Positions 53,241-60,482 of a DNA stretch of 64,000 nt are shown one piece after another; positions within the stretch are counted from its first letter, which is position 1, and each line of letters begins with the position of its first letter. The DNA comes from Afipia sp. GTDB lineage: Bacteria > Pseudomonadota > Alphaproteobacteria > Rhizobiales > Xanthobacteraceae. Made by a program: the position numbers and the translations under genes. Under the pieces are notes generated by a model, which made no database searches, was not told the origin of the DNA, and saw only the letters and a program-made list of their open reading frames with translations. The stretch lies in contig JAFKES010000069.1 in NCBI GenBank assembly GCA_017308495.1, forward strand, positions 1-64,000, written 5' to 3'.

Positions 53241-53267
53241 AAACCGGCCGCTGGTGGCGGCCGGTTT
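53241..53267 (-). terminator. Intrinsic terminator after the Gly/His/Trp protein gene
   Basis: Perfect 11-base arms AAACCGGCCGC and GCGGCCGGTTT with a 5-base loop; on the minus strand the stem is followed by TTTTTC. It separates the gene at 53303 from the ABC-F gene. Confidence 0.8.
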
Positions 53268-53302
53268 CGAATTGTCAGGCGAGGAGTCGTGCGGGGCAGC
53301 GC

Positions 53303-53767
53303 TTACCAGCCCCAGCCGCCATTCCAGCCGCCGTTCCAGGCGCAGCGGTTGACCCAGCGCGTCTGCCAGCCCCACGGGGTCGCGACCCAGCGGCGCGTCC
53401 AGCAGGAGCCGCCGACGACGCCGGGAGCGACCACAAAGGCCGGACCCCAGCCCCAACCGCCGCGCCGCCAGCCGCGATGCCAGCCACCATGCCAACCAGC
53501 CCCACGCCAAGCGGGACCACCACGCCACACGGTGCCGCCACGCCATGCGGGACCGCCGCGCCAGGCGCGACCACCGCCGCCATGCCAGCCGCCACCGCCG
53601 TGCCAGCCGCCACCACCGTGCCAGCCACCGCCACCATGCCAGCCACCGCCACCATGCCAGCCACCGCCACCGCGGCCGGGGCGCGCGGATGCATCGGTCG
53701 GCGCCAGGGCCATGGCGCCAAGAGCCAGCGCTGCGACGCACATCAACAGAAACTTGCGCAACATCAT
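53303..53767 (-). CDS. Secreted Gly/His/Trp-repeat protein
   Basis: 154 residues. A signal peptide (MMLRKFLLMCVAALALGAMA, cleavage near ASA, residue 26) leads to five tandem six-residue units of the form HGGGGW, then RGGPAWRGG-like units and a C-terminal part with three Cys and many Trp (WTRRWVATPWGWQTRWVNR). AAGGAGA lies 9 bases before the start. The composition suggests metal or haem binding or a surface-sticky protein, but no function is known. The repeat is encoded by near-identical 18-base units. Confidence 0.7.
   Translation of the reverse strand: MMLRKFLLMCVAALALGAMALAPTDASARPGRGGGGWHGGGGWHGGGGWHGGGGWHGGGGWHGGGGRAWRGGPAWRGGTVWRGGPAWRGAGWHGGWHRGWRRGGWGWGPAFVVAPGVVGGSCWTRRWVATPWGWQTRWVNRCAWNGGWNGGWGW
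53582..53671. repeat. 18-base tandem repeat, five copies
   Basis: Five head-to-tail units of the form [A/G]TGCCAGCC[A/G]CC[A/G]CC[A/G]CC; the last two are identical. They encode the HGGGGW units on the minus strand. Because the unit length is a multiple of three, copy number can change without frameshift. Confidence 0.9.
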
Positions 53768-54069
53768 GGATGTCTCCTTGGGTTTGGCGACGAGCCTGAT
53801 CTGGATAACGCAGCGCCTCGTCAAAAGTTCGTTTTCGATCCGGACCGGGAGTTCGTTCGCGACCACCCTAGCACGTCGTTTCTGAATTCTCCCGTCATGG
53901 GTTGGTCAGATTGGGTTCATGTTCATGAAATTGCTGTCATGTTCGGGTGGCCCCGCGATCCTTCGGCGAAATTGGCGGCCGCAAGCCCCGGGGCCGTGCT
54001 TGCCGTTCCCAAAAGCCGCCGTTATAAGCGCGGCAACTTTCCCCAAACATTGTCTGACAGGATCAAATC
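53768..54069. other. Divergent intergenic region before ndk
   Basis: 302 bases without a gene. The central part (53895-53940) has repeated CATG/GTTC words including the palindrome TTCATGAA; the right part holds the ndk promoter candidate. The left part should contain the promoter of the Gly/His/Trp protein. Confidence 0.5.
54000..54028 (+). promoter_or_regulatory. Candidate ndk promoter
   Basis: TTGCCG (54000-54005), 17 bases, TATAAG (54023-54028). The predicted transcript start is about 35 bases before the ndk ATG. A good sigma-70-type match for an alphaproteobacterium. Confidence 0.55.
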
Positions 54070-54492
54070 ATGGCGATTGAGCGCACCTTTTCGATCATCA
54101 AGCCCGACGCGACCGCGCGCAATCTGACCGGTGCCGTCAATGCCATCATCGAGAAGGCCGGCCTGCGGATCGTCGCCCAGAAGCGCATCCTGATGACCCG
54201 CGGCCAGGCCGAGACCTTCTATGCCGTTCACAAGGCGCGCCCGTTCTTCGGTGAACTGGTGGATTTCATGACCTCGGGCCCGGTCGTGGTTCAGGTTCTG
54301 GAAGGCGAAGGCGCCATCCTCAAATACCGCGACGTGATGGGCGCGACCGATCCGTCCAAGGCCGCCGAAGGCACCATTCGCAAGGTGCACGCCAAGTCGA
54401 TTGGCGAGAATTCGGTGCACGGCTCGGACGCGGCGGAGACCGCGGCCATCGAAATCGCGCAGTTCTTCGCCGGGAATGAAATCGTCGGCTGA
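54070..54492 (+). CDS. ndk: Nucleoside diphosphate kinase
   Basis: 140 residues, the standard size. [15 protein letters not shown] opens the fold and the phosphohistidine lies in [15 protein letters not shown]. It balances nucleoside triphosphate pools, working after Gmk for GTP. The start codon is the ATG opening [12 protein letters not shown]. It is followed after about 35 bases by terC. Confidence 0.97.
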   Translation: MAIERTFSIIKPDATARNLTGAVNAIIEKAGLRIVAQKRILMTRGQAETFYAVHKARPFFGELVDFMTSGPVVVQVLEGEGAILKYRDVMGATDPSKAAEGTIRKVHAKSIGENSVHGSDAAETAAIEIAQFFAGNEIVG

Positions 54493-54514
54493 CACCGGAC
54501 GATGGGCTGCTAAC

Positions 54515-54534
54515 ATGCATCATGATTGATGCAT
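54515..54534. promoter_or_regulatory. Perfect inverted repeat over the terC start
   Basis: ATGCATCA and TGATGCAT, exact reverse complements around TGAT. The right arm contains the ATG at 54529. As RNA it would hide that start; as DNA it would be an operator between ndk and terC. Confidence 0.45.
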
Positions 54535-55419
54535 GAGGTCGGGGGGGCCTTTGACGTGACCTGGGATGTGATCTGGCTCGCGCAGCTCTTCGACTTCGCC
54601 GGCCTCGGCGGCTGGTTCACCCAGCTTGAGGCGGAAGTTCAGCAGCCCCAGTTCTGGGTCGCGCTGACCAAGATCATCTGGATCAACGTCCTCCTGTCCG
54701 GCGACAACGCGCTGGTCATCGCGCTGGCCTGCCGCGGGTTGCAGCCGACCCAGCGTGTCTGGGGCATGATCCTCGGCGCCGGCGTCGCGGTGCTGTTGCG
54801 CGTGATCTTCACGGGCATCGTCGCCACCCTGATGGAGTTGCCCTACCTGAAAGTGGTGGGCGGCCTCGCATTGCTGGTGATCGCGGCGAAACTGCTCGTG
54901 CCCGAGCAGGAGGACGAGGAAGGCGTGCAGGCGGCCGCGCATTTGTGGGCCGCCGTTCGCATCGTCGCCATCGCCGACATCATCATGAGTCTCGACAACG
55001 TGATCGCGGTCGCCGCCGCCGCCAACGGCAGCATCGTGCTGATGGTGCTCGGCCTTGCGATCAGCATTCCCATGATCGTGGCGGGGGCCGCGATCATCAT
55101 GGCGCTGCTCGACCGGCTGCCGGCGCTGGTCTGGCTCGGCGCGGCGCTGCTCGGCTGGATCGCGGGCGAGGTGATCGCCACCGACACCGCGGTGGCGCCG
55201 TGGCTGCATCGTGTTCTGGACGGCCATATCGCCTTCGACGTGCAGACCACGTCGGAAATGTTCGGCTTCACCCGGCATATGCATCTCGGGGGCGAGGCCG
55301 GCGAGATCCTGCTGGCACTGCTCGGCGTCGTCATCGTGCTGGTGGTGGGCTCTATCTGGCGCCGTCGCGCGCTGCGCGAGCAGCAGGATCACGACGGCGA
55401 GGCCCCGGCCGCGGCGTAA
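54529..55419 (+). CDS. TerC/YjbE family integral membrane protein
   Basis: About 296 residues with seven membrane helices. The double TerC signature is present: NVLLSGDNALVIALACRGL and ADIIMSLDNVIAVAAAANG, whose Asp residues lie in the membrane and are thought to bind metal. YjbE-type members export manganese. The start is uncertain: TTG 54526, ATG 54529 (inside the inverted repeat) or GTG 54556; none has a strong Shine-Dalgarno, though G-rich sequence precedes the GTG. Transcription may come from ndk. The C-terminal tail is polar. Confidence 0.88.
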   Translation: MHEVGGAFDVTWDVIWLAQLFDFAGLGGWFTQLEAEVQQPQFWVALTKIIWINVLLSGDNALVIALACRGLQPTQRVWGMILGAGVAVLLRVIFTGIVATLMELPYLKVVGGLALLVIAAKLLVPEQEDEEGVQAAAHLWAAVRIVAIADIIMSLDNVIAVAAAANGSIVLMVLGLAISIPMIVAGAAIIMALLDRLPALVWLGAALLGWIAGEVIATDTAVAPWLHRVLDGHIAFDVQTTSEMFGFTRHMHLGGEAGEILLALLGVVIVLVVGSIWRRRALREQQDHDGEAPAAA

Positions 55420-55461
55420 CGGACGCGTCCGGCTGACACCGTCAGCCGAGGGCGCACGCCT

Positions 55462-56562
55462 TCACCACTTCAGTTCGATGCCCAGCGTGCCCTGATGCGC
55501 GCTGAAGTTGCCGCGGAACTTGCCGTCGTAATTGGCGTAGAGCCGCGCTGTGCCGCTGAGGATGTAGGACGCCGATGCGCCGGCATCGGCCCCGGTGGCG
55601 CTTTCGCGGATGCCCTGAACGCTGATGTTCGTGCCGTAGCCGCTGGCGAGGCTGACCTGCACCGGGTCGATGGTCTGCGAGAAATTATCGACGAACTTGC
55701 CGTACGCCGAGAGGTCGATCGCCTGCTGGCCGATGATCCAGTAGTGGCCGATCTCCGCGCCGGCCAGCAGCCGGGCGCGCTGGCCATTGGCGGCGGCCAC
55801 CGCCACCGGATCGAACCCGCCCGCCTCGGCGAAGCGCTCGGTATGGGCCGCGACATATTCGAGGGCCAGTTTCGGCACGAACCGGGTCTGGCCGAAGGCG
55901 AAGGTGTAGTTGACCTCGCCGAGCACGCCGTCGACATGGCCGCGATAGCTCGCCAGCGCGTTGCCGCCGACCGTCCAGCGGGTCGAATCGATTTGGCCGA
56001 AGCCGTGCACCGCTGCGAACGCCACGGTCCACGGCCCCCGGCTGTAGGCGGCGTTGACGCCGATCTGGGTCATGTCGAGCCCGCCGTTCTGGCGGGCGAG
56101 GGGCACGTCGATGTCGGTGTGGCTCTGGTCCACCGAGAAGCCGACGCTCAGGCCGGGCGCGATCACGGCGCCGATGCCAGCGACTCCGCCGACGGTGCGG
56201 CGCTTGTCGCCCACGAAGGTTCCCTGCGCATCGGTCCGGGCGCTGATGCCGTAGACTTCGGCCCAGGCGCGATAGAGCGGGTCGGCGCTGTCCCGGGACG
56301 CGCCTCCGCCGCCGGAATTGTCGCGCGCGGCGAAACCGGACACGGCCTCGCGGCCCAGGCGCTGCAGGAAGCTGCTACCGAGGTCGAGCTGGCTCGCGCC
56401 GACCGCCAGTTGCGTATTGTTCGAGGTCGGGGACGGGGACGGCGCGATCTGCGCGCGGGCCGCGCCGGTCGTGGCGAGGAGGGCGGCCGCCGAGGCTGCC
56501 ACCGCGAGCATGAACGTCCCGGCCGCGGTGTGGTGTCGTGCCTCGTGGCGGCAGGTCCTCAT
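55462..56562 (-). CDS. Autotransporter-type beta-barrel protein without passenger
   Basis: 366 residues. A long signal peptide (charged about 16 residues, then hydrophobic, cleavage near ARAQ at residue 38) is followed by only about 60 residues of linker before an about 265-residue autotransporter beta-domain (RAWAEVYG, then GIGAVIAPGLSVGFSVDQSH, YKF..., RLYANYDGKFRGNFS) ending in aromatic Trp. No passenger is encoded. It may be a degenerate autotransporter or a simple surface porin-like protein. An alternative start is Met18. Confidence 0.75.
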   Translation of the reverse strand: MRTCRHEARHHTAAGTFMLAVAASAAALLATTGAARAQIAPSPSPTSNNTQLAVGASQLDLGSSFLQRLGREAVSGFAARDNSGGGGASRDSADPLYRAWAEVYGISARTDAQGTFVGDKRRTVGGVAGIGAVIAPGLSVGFSVDQSHTDIDVPLARQNGGLDMTQIGVNAAYSRGPWTVAFAAVHGFGQIDSTRWTVGGNALASYRGHVDGVLGEVNYTFAFGQTRFVPKLALEYVAAHTERFAEAGGFDPVAVAAANGQRARLLAGAEIGHYWIIGQQAIDLSAYGKFVDNFSQTIDPVQVSLASGYGTNISVQGIRESATGADAGASASYILSGTARLYANYDGKFRGNFSAHQGTLGIELKW

Positions 56563-56906
56563 GGATATGCCCGTTTGATCGGCGGCGCACCGCGCCGCGT
56601 TTGCCCCTTGTCGATCATGGATGGACCACGCGAGGCCGTGGCGTCAATCGCTTCGGGGCCGGGCGCGGGGCCATGGCCGGGGTCTGTGGTTGCAGTGCCA
56701 CATGCCGCTGTGGCCCGGTTGCGGGCTTGCTAAGGCGAAATTTTCATGTTGGGATTGTGAATGCAATCGGATTAGGGCGGTTCGTGCGCTTGAGAGTGAA
56801 GAACACTTGCAACAGAATACCTGCAACAAGAGGGATGCCCGCTAACGGCGTGGCCCGCGCGCAAGCGTGGCCGCGTCATTTTTGTATCTAGGACGAGGAG
56901 ACAGAC
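56563..56906. other. Divergent region between autotransporter gene and cspA, with cspA leader
   Basis: 344 bases without a gene. The 56740-56830 part is AT-richer and has the repeated words TTGCAAC/CTGCAAC (56807, 56821), probably promoter and 5' leader of cspA; cold-shock genes often have long leaders. No confident -10/-35 is assigned. Confidence 0.5.
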
Positions 56907-57110
56907 GTGGCAAAAGGCACCGTCAAATGGTTCAACCCAACCAAAGGCTATGGGTTCATCAAGCCGGCCGTCGGCGACAAGGACGTGTTCGTTCACATCT
57001 CGGCCGTGGAGCGCGCGGGACTGACCACCCTCAACGAGAACCAGGTGGTGGAATACGAACTCGTTGAAAATCGAGGTAAGGCGTCCGCCGAAAACCTCAA
57101 GGTGTCCTGA
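56907..57110 (+). CDS. cspA: Cold-shock domain protein
   Basis: 67 residues, a single cold-shock domain with both RNA-binding motifs, KGYGFI (RNP1) and DVFVHI (RNP2). Such proteins bind single-stranded RNA/DNA and prevent secondary structure. The GTG start has GAGGAG 6 bases upstream. It is followed by a strong terminator and stands alone. Which Csp paralogue this is, and whether it is cold-induced, cannot be read here. Confidence 0.95.
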   Translation: MAKGTVKWFNPTKGYGFIKPAVGDKDVFVHISAVERAGLTTLNENQVVEYELVENRGKASAENLKVS

Positions 57111-57144
57111 CGCCGCGCAACCCGCGCGCCGGTGCGAGACGTCG

Positions 57145-57169
57145 CCCCCGGCTCCAGCCGGGGGTTTTT
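57145..57169 (+). terminator. Intrinsic terminator of cspA
   Basis: Perfect 9-base arms CCCCCGGCT and AGCCGGGGG with a two-base loop (CC; in practice four or more bases unpaired), followed by TTTTT. Confidence 0.9.
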
Positions 57170-57204
57170 GTTGGCGGTCTGCGCGACTGAAAGCCGGGCA
57201 GCTG

Positions 57205-57861
57205 CTAGATTACTGCGGGCGAAACCAGCGCGTCGTCGGGGCTGCCGTTCGCCTTCGACGTGCAGACGCCGTTCGCGATCCGCGTGCCGCCGGACGCCAC
57301 CAGCCGCAGCGCGTCGGGATAAATCCGATGCTCCACCGCAAGCACGCGCCGCGCCAGCGTGTCGGGGGTGTCGTTGTCCAGCACCGCCACCGCGCCCTGC
57401 ATGATGATCGGACCGGAATCCATTTCCGGCACCACGAAATGCACCGTCGCGCCGTGGATTTTCACGCCGTCGGCGAGCGCGCGCTCGTGGGTGTGCAGCC
57501 CCTTGTAGGATGGCAGCAGAGCGGGGTGGATGTTGAGCATCCGCCCGTCCCATTGCGACACGAACCATGGCGTCAGCAGGCGCAGGAAACCGGCGAGGCA
57601 GACGAGGTCGATGCCGTGCGCCACCAGCGTGTCGTTGAGCTGACGCTCGAAGGCTTCGCGATCCCTGCCGAACGGCTTGCTCGCGACGGTGACGGTTTCG
57701 ATCCCCGCCGCGGCCGCTTTCTCCAGCCCTGCCGCGCCCGCGATGTTGGAGACCACCAGCACGATCTCGGCGGGGAAATCCGCCGCCTGCGCGGCCTCGA
57801 TCAGCGCGGTCATGTTCGACCCGCGTCCCGAGATCAGGATGGCGACGCGGCGTTTGTCCAT
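57205..57861 (-). CDS. purN: Phosphoribosylglycinamide formyltransferase
   Basis: 218 residues. VAILISGRGSNMTALIEA opens the fold, NIHPALLPSYKGLHTH carries the catalytic Asn and His, and MDSGPIIMQG the catalytic Asp. It transfers a formyl group in step three of purine synthesis. The ATG follows the purM stop by one base, so the pair is translationally coupled. The C-terminus (about 25 residues, ending DDALVSPAVI) is a non-conserved extension. Confidence 0.95.
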   Translation of the reverse strand: MDKRRVAILISGRGSNMTALIEAAQAADFPAEIVLVVSNIAGAAGLEKAAAAGIETVTVASKPFGRDREAFERQLNDTLVAHGIDLVCLAGFLRLLTPWFVSQWDGRMLNIHPALLPSYKGLHTHERALADGVKIHGATVHFVVPEMDSGPIIMQGAVAVLDNDTPDTLARRVLAVEHRIYPDALRLVASGGTRIANGVCTSKANGSPDDALVSPAVI

Positions 57862-57862
57862 G

Positions 57863-58936
57863 TCAGTCCGCCAGATTGAGGTGGCCGTCATAGACGACGC
57901 GCTCGCCGTGTCCGGCCTCGATCACCTCGCCGAGATCGACGGCGTGCTCGCCCGCCTGCGTCAGCACGTCGATCACCTCGGCCCGTGCCTCGCGCCGGAC
58001 GATGGCGATCATGCCGATGCCGCAGTTGAAGGTGCGCAGCATCTCCAGTTCGGCGATGTCGCCGATCCTCGCCAGCCACTTGAACACCGGCAGCACCGGC
58101 ACGGCCGCGAGATCGACGCGGACGCCGAGATGCTTTGGCAGCACGCGCGGGATGTTGTCGGTGAAGCCGCCGCCGGTGATGTGGGCGAGGCCCTTCACCG
58201 CGCCGGTGTCGCGGATCGCCCTCAGGCAGGACCGGACATAGAGCTTGGTCGGCGCGAGCAGCGCGCCGCCCAGCGTCATCACCGGGGCGAACGGCGCGGG
58301 CGCGTCGAAGGCGACGCCCGAACGCTCCACGACCTTGCGCACCAGCGAGAAGCCGTTGGAGTGGACGCCGGAGGAGGCGAGGCCGATCACGGCGTCGCCG
58401 GGGGCGATGTCCTTATGTGGCAGCAGCGTGCCGCGCTCGGCCGCGCCGACCGCGAAGCCGGCGAGATCGTAGTCGCCGTCCTTGTAGAGGCCGGGCATTT
58501 CCGCGGTCTCGCCGCCGATCAGCGCGCAGCCGGATTCGCGGCAGCCTTCGGCGATGCCGGCGACGATGGCGGCGGTGGCCTCCGGATCGAGCTTGCCGCA
58601 GGCGAAATAGTCGAGGAAGAACAGGGGCTCCGCGCCCTGCACCACGAGGTCGTTGACCGACATGGCGACGAGATCGATGCCGATGCCGCCGTGGATGCCG
58701 GTCTCGATGGCGATCTTGACCTTGGTTCCGACACCGTCGGTGGCGGCCACCAGAACCGGATCCTTGAAGCCCGCGGCCTTGAGGTCGAACAGGCCGCCGA
58801 AGCCGCCGATCTCAGCGTCGGCGCCGGCGCGGGCGGTGGCGCGGACCATCGGCTTGATGAGGTCGACCAGCCGGTTGCCGGCGTCGATATCGACGCCCGC
58901 GGACGAATAGGTGAGGCCGGATTTTTTGTCGGTCAT
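57863..58936 (-). CDS. purM: Phosphoribosylformylglycinamidine cyclo-ligase
   Basis: 357 residues. It begins [26 protein letters not shown], the PurM signature, with [12 protein letters not shown] and [11 protein letters not shown] as ATP and metal-binding motifs. It makes aminoimidazole ribotide in purine synthesis, directly after the PurN and PurL steps. It is divergent from the phosphatidyltransferase gene; a FixK/FNR-like palindrome lies in the shared 157-base region. Confidence 0.96.
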   Translation of the reverse strand: MTDKKSGLTYSSAGVDIDAGNRLVDLIKPMVRATARAGADAEIGGFGGLFDLKAAGFKDPVLVAATDGVGTKVKIAIETGIHGGIGIDLVAMSVNDLVVQGAEPLFFLDYFACGKLDPEATAAIVAGIAEGCRESGCALIGGETAEMPGLYKDGDYDLAGFAVGAAERGTLLPHKDIAPGDAVIGLASSGVHSNGFSLVRKVVERSGVAFDAPAPFAPVMTLGGALLAPTKLYVRSCLRAIRDTGAVKGLAHITGGGFTDNIPRVLPKHLGVRVDLAAVPVLPVFKWLARIGDIAELEMLRTFNCGIGMIAIVRREARAEVIDVLTQAGEHAVDLGEVIEAGHGERVVYDGHLNLAD

Positions 58937-58975
58937 GCCGGGTTTCCCAGTGCTGGCCGGTGGTTACGTCGGATT

Positions 58976-58989
58976 TTGCGCTGGCGCAA
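58976..58989. promoter_or_regulatory. FixK/FNR-like palindrome between purM and pgsA
   Basis: TTGCGC-TG-GCGCAA, a perfect 14-base palindrome fitting TTG[A/C]-N6-[T/G]CAA as used by Bradyrhizobium FixK-type regulators. It lies 40 bases upstream of purM and 105 bases upstream of the phosphatidyltransferase start. Confidence 0.4.
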
Positions 58990-59093
58990 TGCCCGAGGCG
59001 GCCCTGTGCATAGCTATCTGGCGCCCCCGCGCTCCGATCCTATGCAAGGCCGGGGCGGCCCGTTACAAGTGTCGAAGCTGGGAAAAACGTCGC

Positions 59094-59639
59094 GTGAACA
59101 TACCCAATATCATCACCCTTGCCCGAATCGTGCTGGTGCCCGTGGTCGTCTGGGCCATTGCCTCGAACCAGATGACCGTCGCCTTCGTGACGTTCGTGGT
59201 GGCGGGAGTGAGTGACGCCATCGATGGCTTCCTCGCCAAGCGCTTCAACATGACCACCGAGATCGGCGCGCTGCTCGATCCCGTGGCCGACAAGGCGCTG
59301 CTGGTCTCGATCTACGTCACGCTGGGGATTTCGGGGAACATTCCGCTGTGGCTGGTGATTTTGGTGGTGTCGCGCGACGTCATGATCGTGGGCGCGGTCA
59401 TCATCTCGTGGCTGCTCGGAAACCCGATGCCGATGAAGCCGCTGATGGTCTCCAAGCTGAACACCGTGGCGCAGGTGGCGTTCGCCGCCCTGATCCTGGC
59501 GTCGCTCGGCTTCGGCTTCAGCGCCGTGCCCTACAGCGCGGTCCTGATGGTCTGCGTGACGATCTTGACGCTGCTTTCCGTGTCCTTCTATCTCGTGGAA
59601 TGGGCGCGGCACATGAGTTCGCCCGCGCCGCTTCCGTGA
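59094..59639 (+). CDS. CDP-alcohol phosphatidyltransferase (PgsA-like)
   Basis: 181 residues with about five membrane helices. The active-site motif is VSDAIDGFLAKRFNMTTEIG-ALLDPVADK (residues about 38-65), the CDP-alcohol transferase pattern DG-x2-A-x9-G-x3-D-x3-D. The start GTG opens NIPNIITLARIVLVPVVVW, typical of phosphatidylglycerophosphate synthase. It makes anionic phospholipid precursors in the membrane. The exact alcohol (glycerol-3-phosphate or another) cannot be proved; PgsA is most probable. hdaA follows by 28 bases. Confidence 0.85.
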   Translation: MNIPNIITLARIVLVPVVVWAIASNQMTVAFVTFVVAGVSDAIDGFLAKRFNMTTEIGALLDPVADKALLVSIYVTLGISGNIPLWLVILVVSRDVMIVGAVIISWLLGNPMPMKPLMVSKLNTVAQVAFAALILASLGFGFSAVPYSAVLMVCVTILTLLSVSFYLVEWARHMSSPAPLP

Positions 59640-59667
59640 TCCGGCCCGCCGGGCAAGGAGTACCCGC

Positions 59668-60354
59668 GTGACATCCCGTGTCCAGCAGCCCCGCCAGTTG
59701 GCCCTTGCGCTGCCGCATGAGGAAAGCCTGTCGCGCGACAATTTCCTCGAGGGGCCCGCCAATGCCGGGGCGCTGGCGTTGATCGACAATTGGCCGGACT
59801 GGCCCCACCCGGTGATGATGCTGGCCGGCCCCGAAGGCTCGGGCAAAAGCCACCTCGCGGCAATCTGGGCGGCGGAGGCGGGGGCGCGTTCGGTGGCCGC
59901 CCATGCGCTGACCCCGGCGACGGTGCCGGCCGCGCTCGCCACCGGCGCGCTGGTGGTGGACGATCTCGACCCCGCCACGTTCGACGAGCGGGCGCTGTTC
60001 CACCTGCTCAATCTCGCCCGCGAGAGCGGCGCCTGTGTCCTGATGACCGGCCGCGTCCCGCCGTCGGCCATTGCGGTGCACCTTCACGACCTGCGCTCGC
60101 GCCTGCGCGCGGTGCCGGTGGTGCTCCTGACCCCGCCGGACGACCAGCTGTTCCGGGCGCTGATCGTCAAGTTCTGCGCCGACCGCCAGATGGTGGTGGA
60201 CGAAAGCCTGGTCGGTTACCTCGCCACCCGCATCGAGCGCTCGTTCGCCGCGGCGGGGCGGGCGGTGGCGCGGCTCGACGCCGAGGCGCTGCGACAGCGC
60301 CGGCCGGTGACCCGGGCGCTGGCGGCCGAGGTGCTCAAGGACGATGCGGCCTGA
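59668..60354 (+). CDS. hdaA: DnaA-related regulatory protein HdaA
   Basis: 228 residues. The N-terminal QLALALP is a clamp-binding motif like that of Hda; then a DnaA-like AAA+ domain with Walker A GPEGSGKSHLAAIW and Walker B LVVDDLD. The DNA-binding domain of DnaA is absent. Such proteins stimulate DnaA-ATP hydrolysis at the sliding clamp and limit initiation of replication. The GTG start has AAGGAG upstream. It precedes ppk as in many alphaproteobacteria. Confidence 0.92.
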   Translation: MTSRVQQPRQLALALPHEESLSRDNFLEGPANAGALALIDNWPDWPHPVMMLAGPEGSGKSHLAAIWAAEAGARSVAAHALTPATVPAALATGALVVDDLDPATFDERALFHLLNLARESGACVLMTGRVPPSAIAVHLHDLRSRLRAVPVVLLTPPDDQLFRALIVKFCADRQMVVDESLVGYLATRIERSFAAAGRAVARLDAEALRQRRPVTRALAAEVLKDDAA

Positions 60355-60393
60355 CCGCGCAGGGGCTTGGTCCGATCGCGGTCCTGCCTCATC

Positions 60394-60422
60394 ATGTCAT
60401 TGAACCGTCATGACACTGGCAC
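60394..60422 (+). promoter_or_regulatory. Candidate Pho box upstream of ppk1
   Basis: ATGTCAT (60394), TGAA, CCGTCAT (60405), GACA, CTGGCAC (60416): three direct 7-base units each 11 bases apart. Compare the PhoB consensus CTGTCAT-N4-CTGTCAC. It lies 61-89 bases before the ppk1 ATG, on the coding strand. Confidence 0.55.
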
Positions 60423-60482
60423 ATTGTCCGCCGGGGATGGGCCGTCGGACGGGCGGCCGCGCCGCAACATGGATACGATCCG

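Noticed and set aside
53582..53671. Tandem 18-base repeats as a CRISPR-like array
   Set aside because: There are no spacers, the units are head-to-tail and in frame within a coding sequence, and no cas genes are present.
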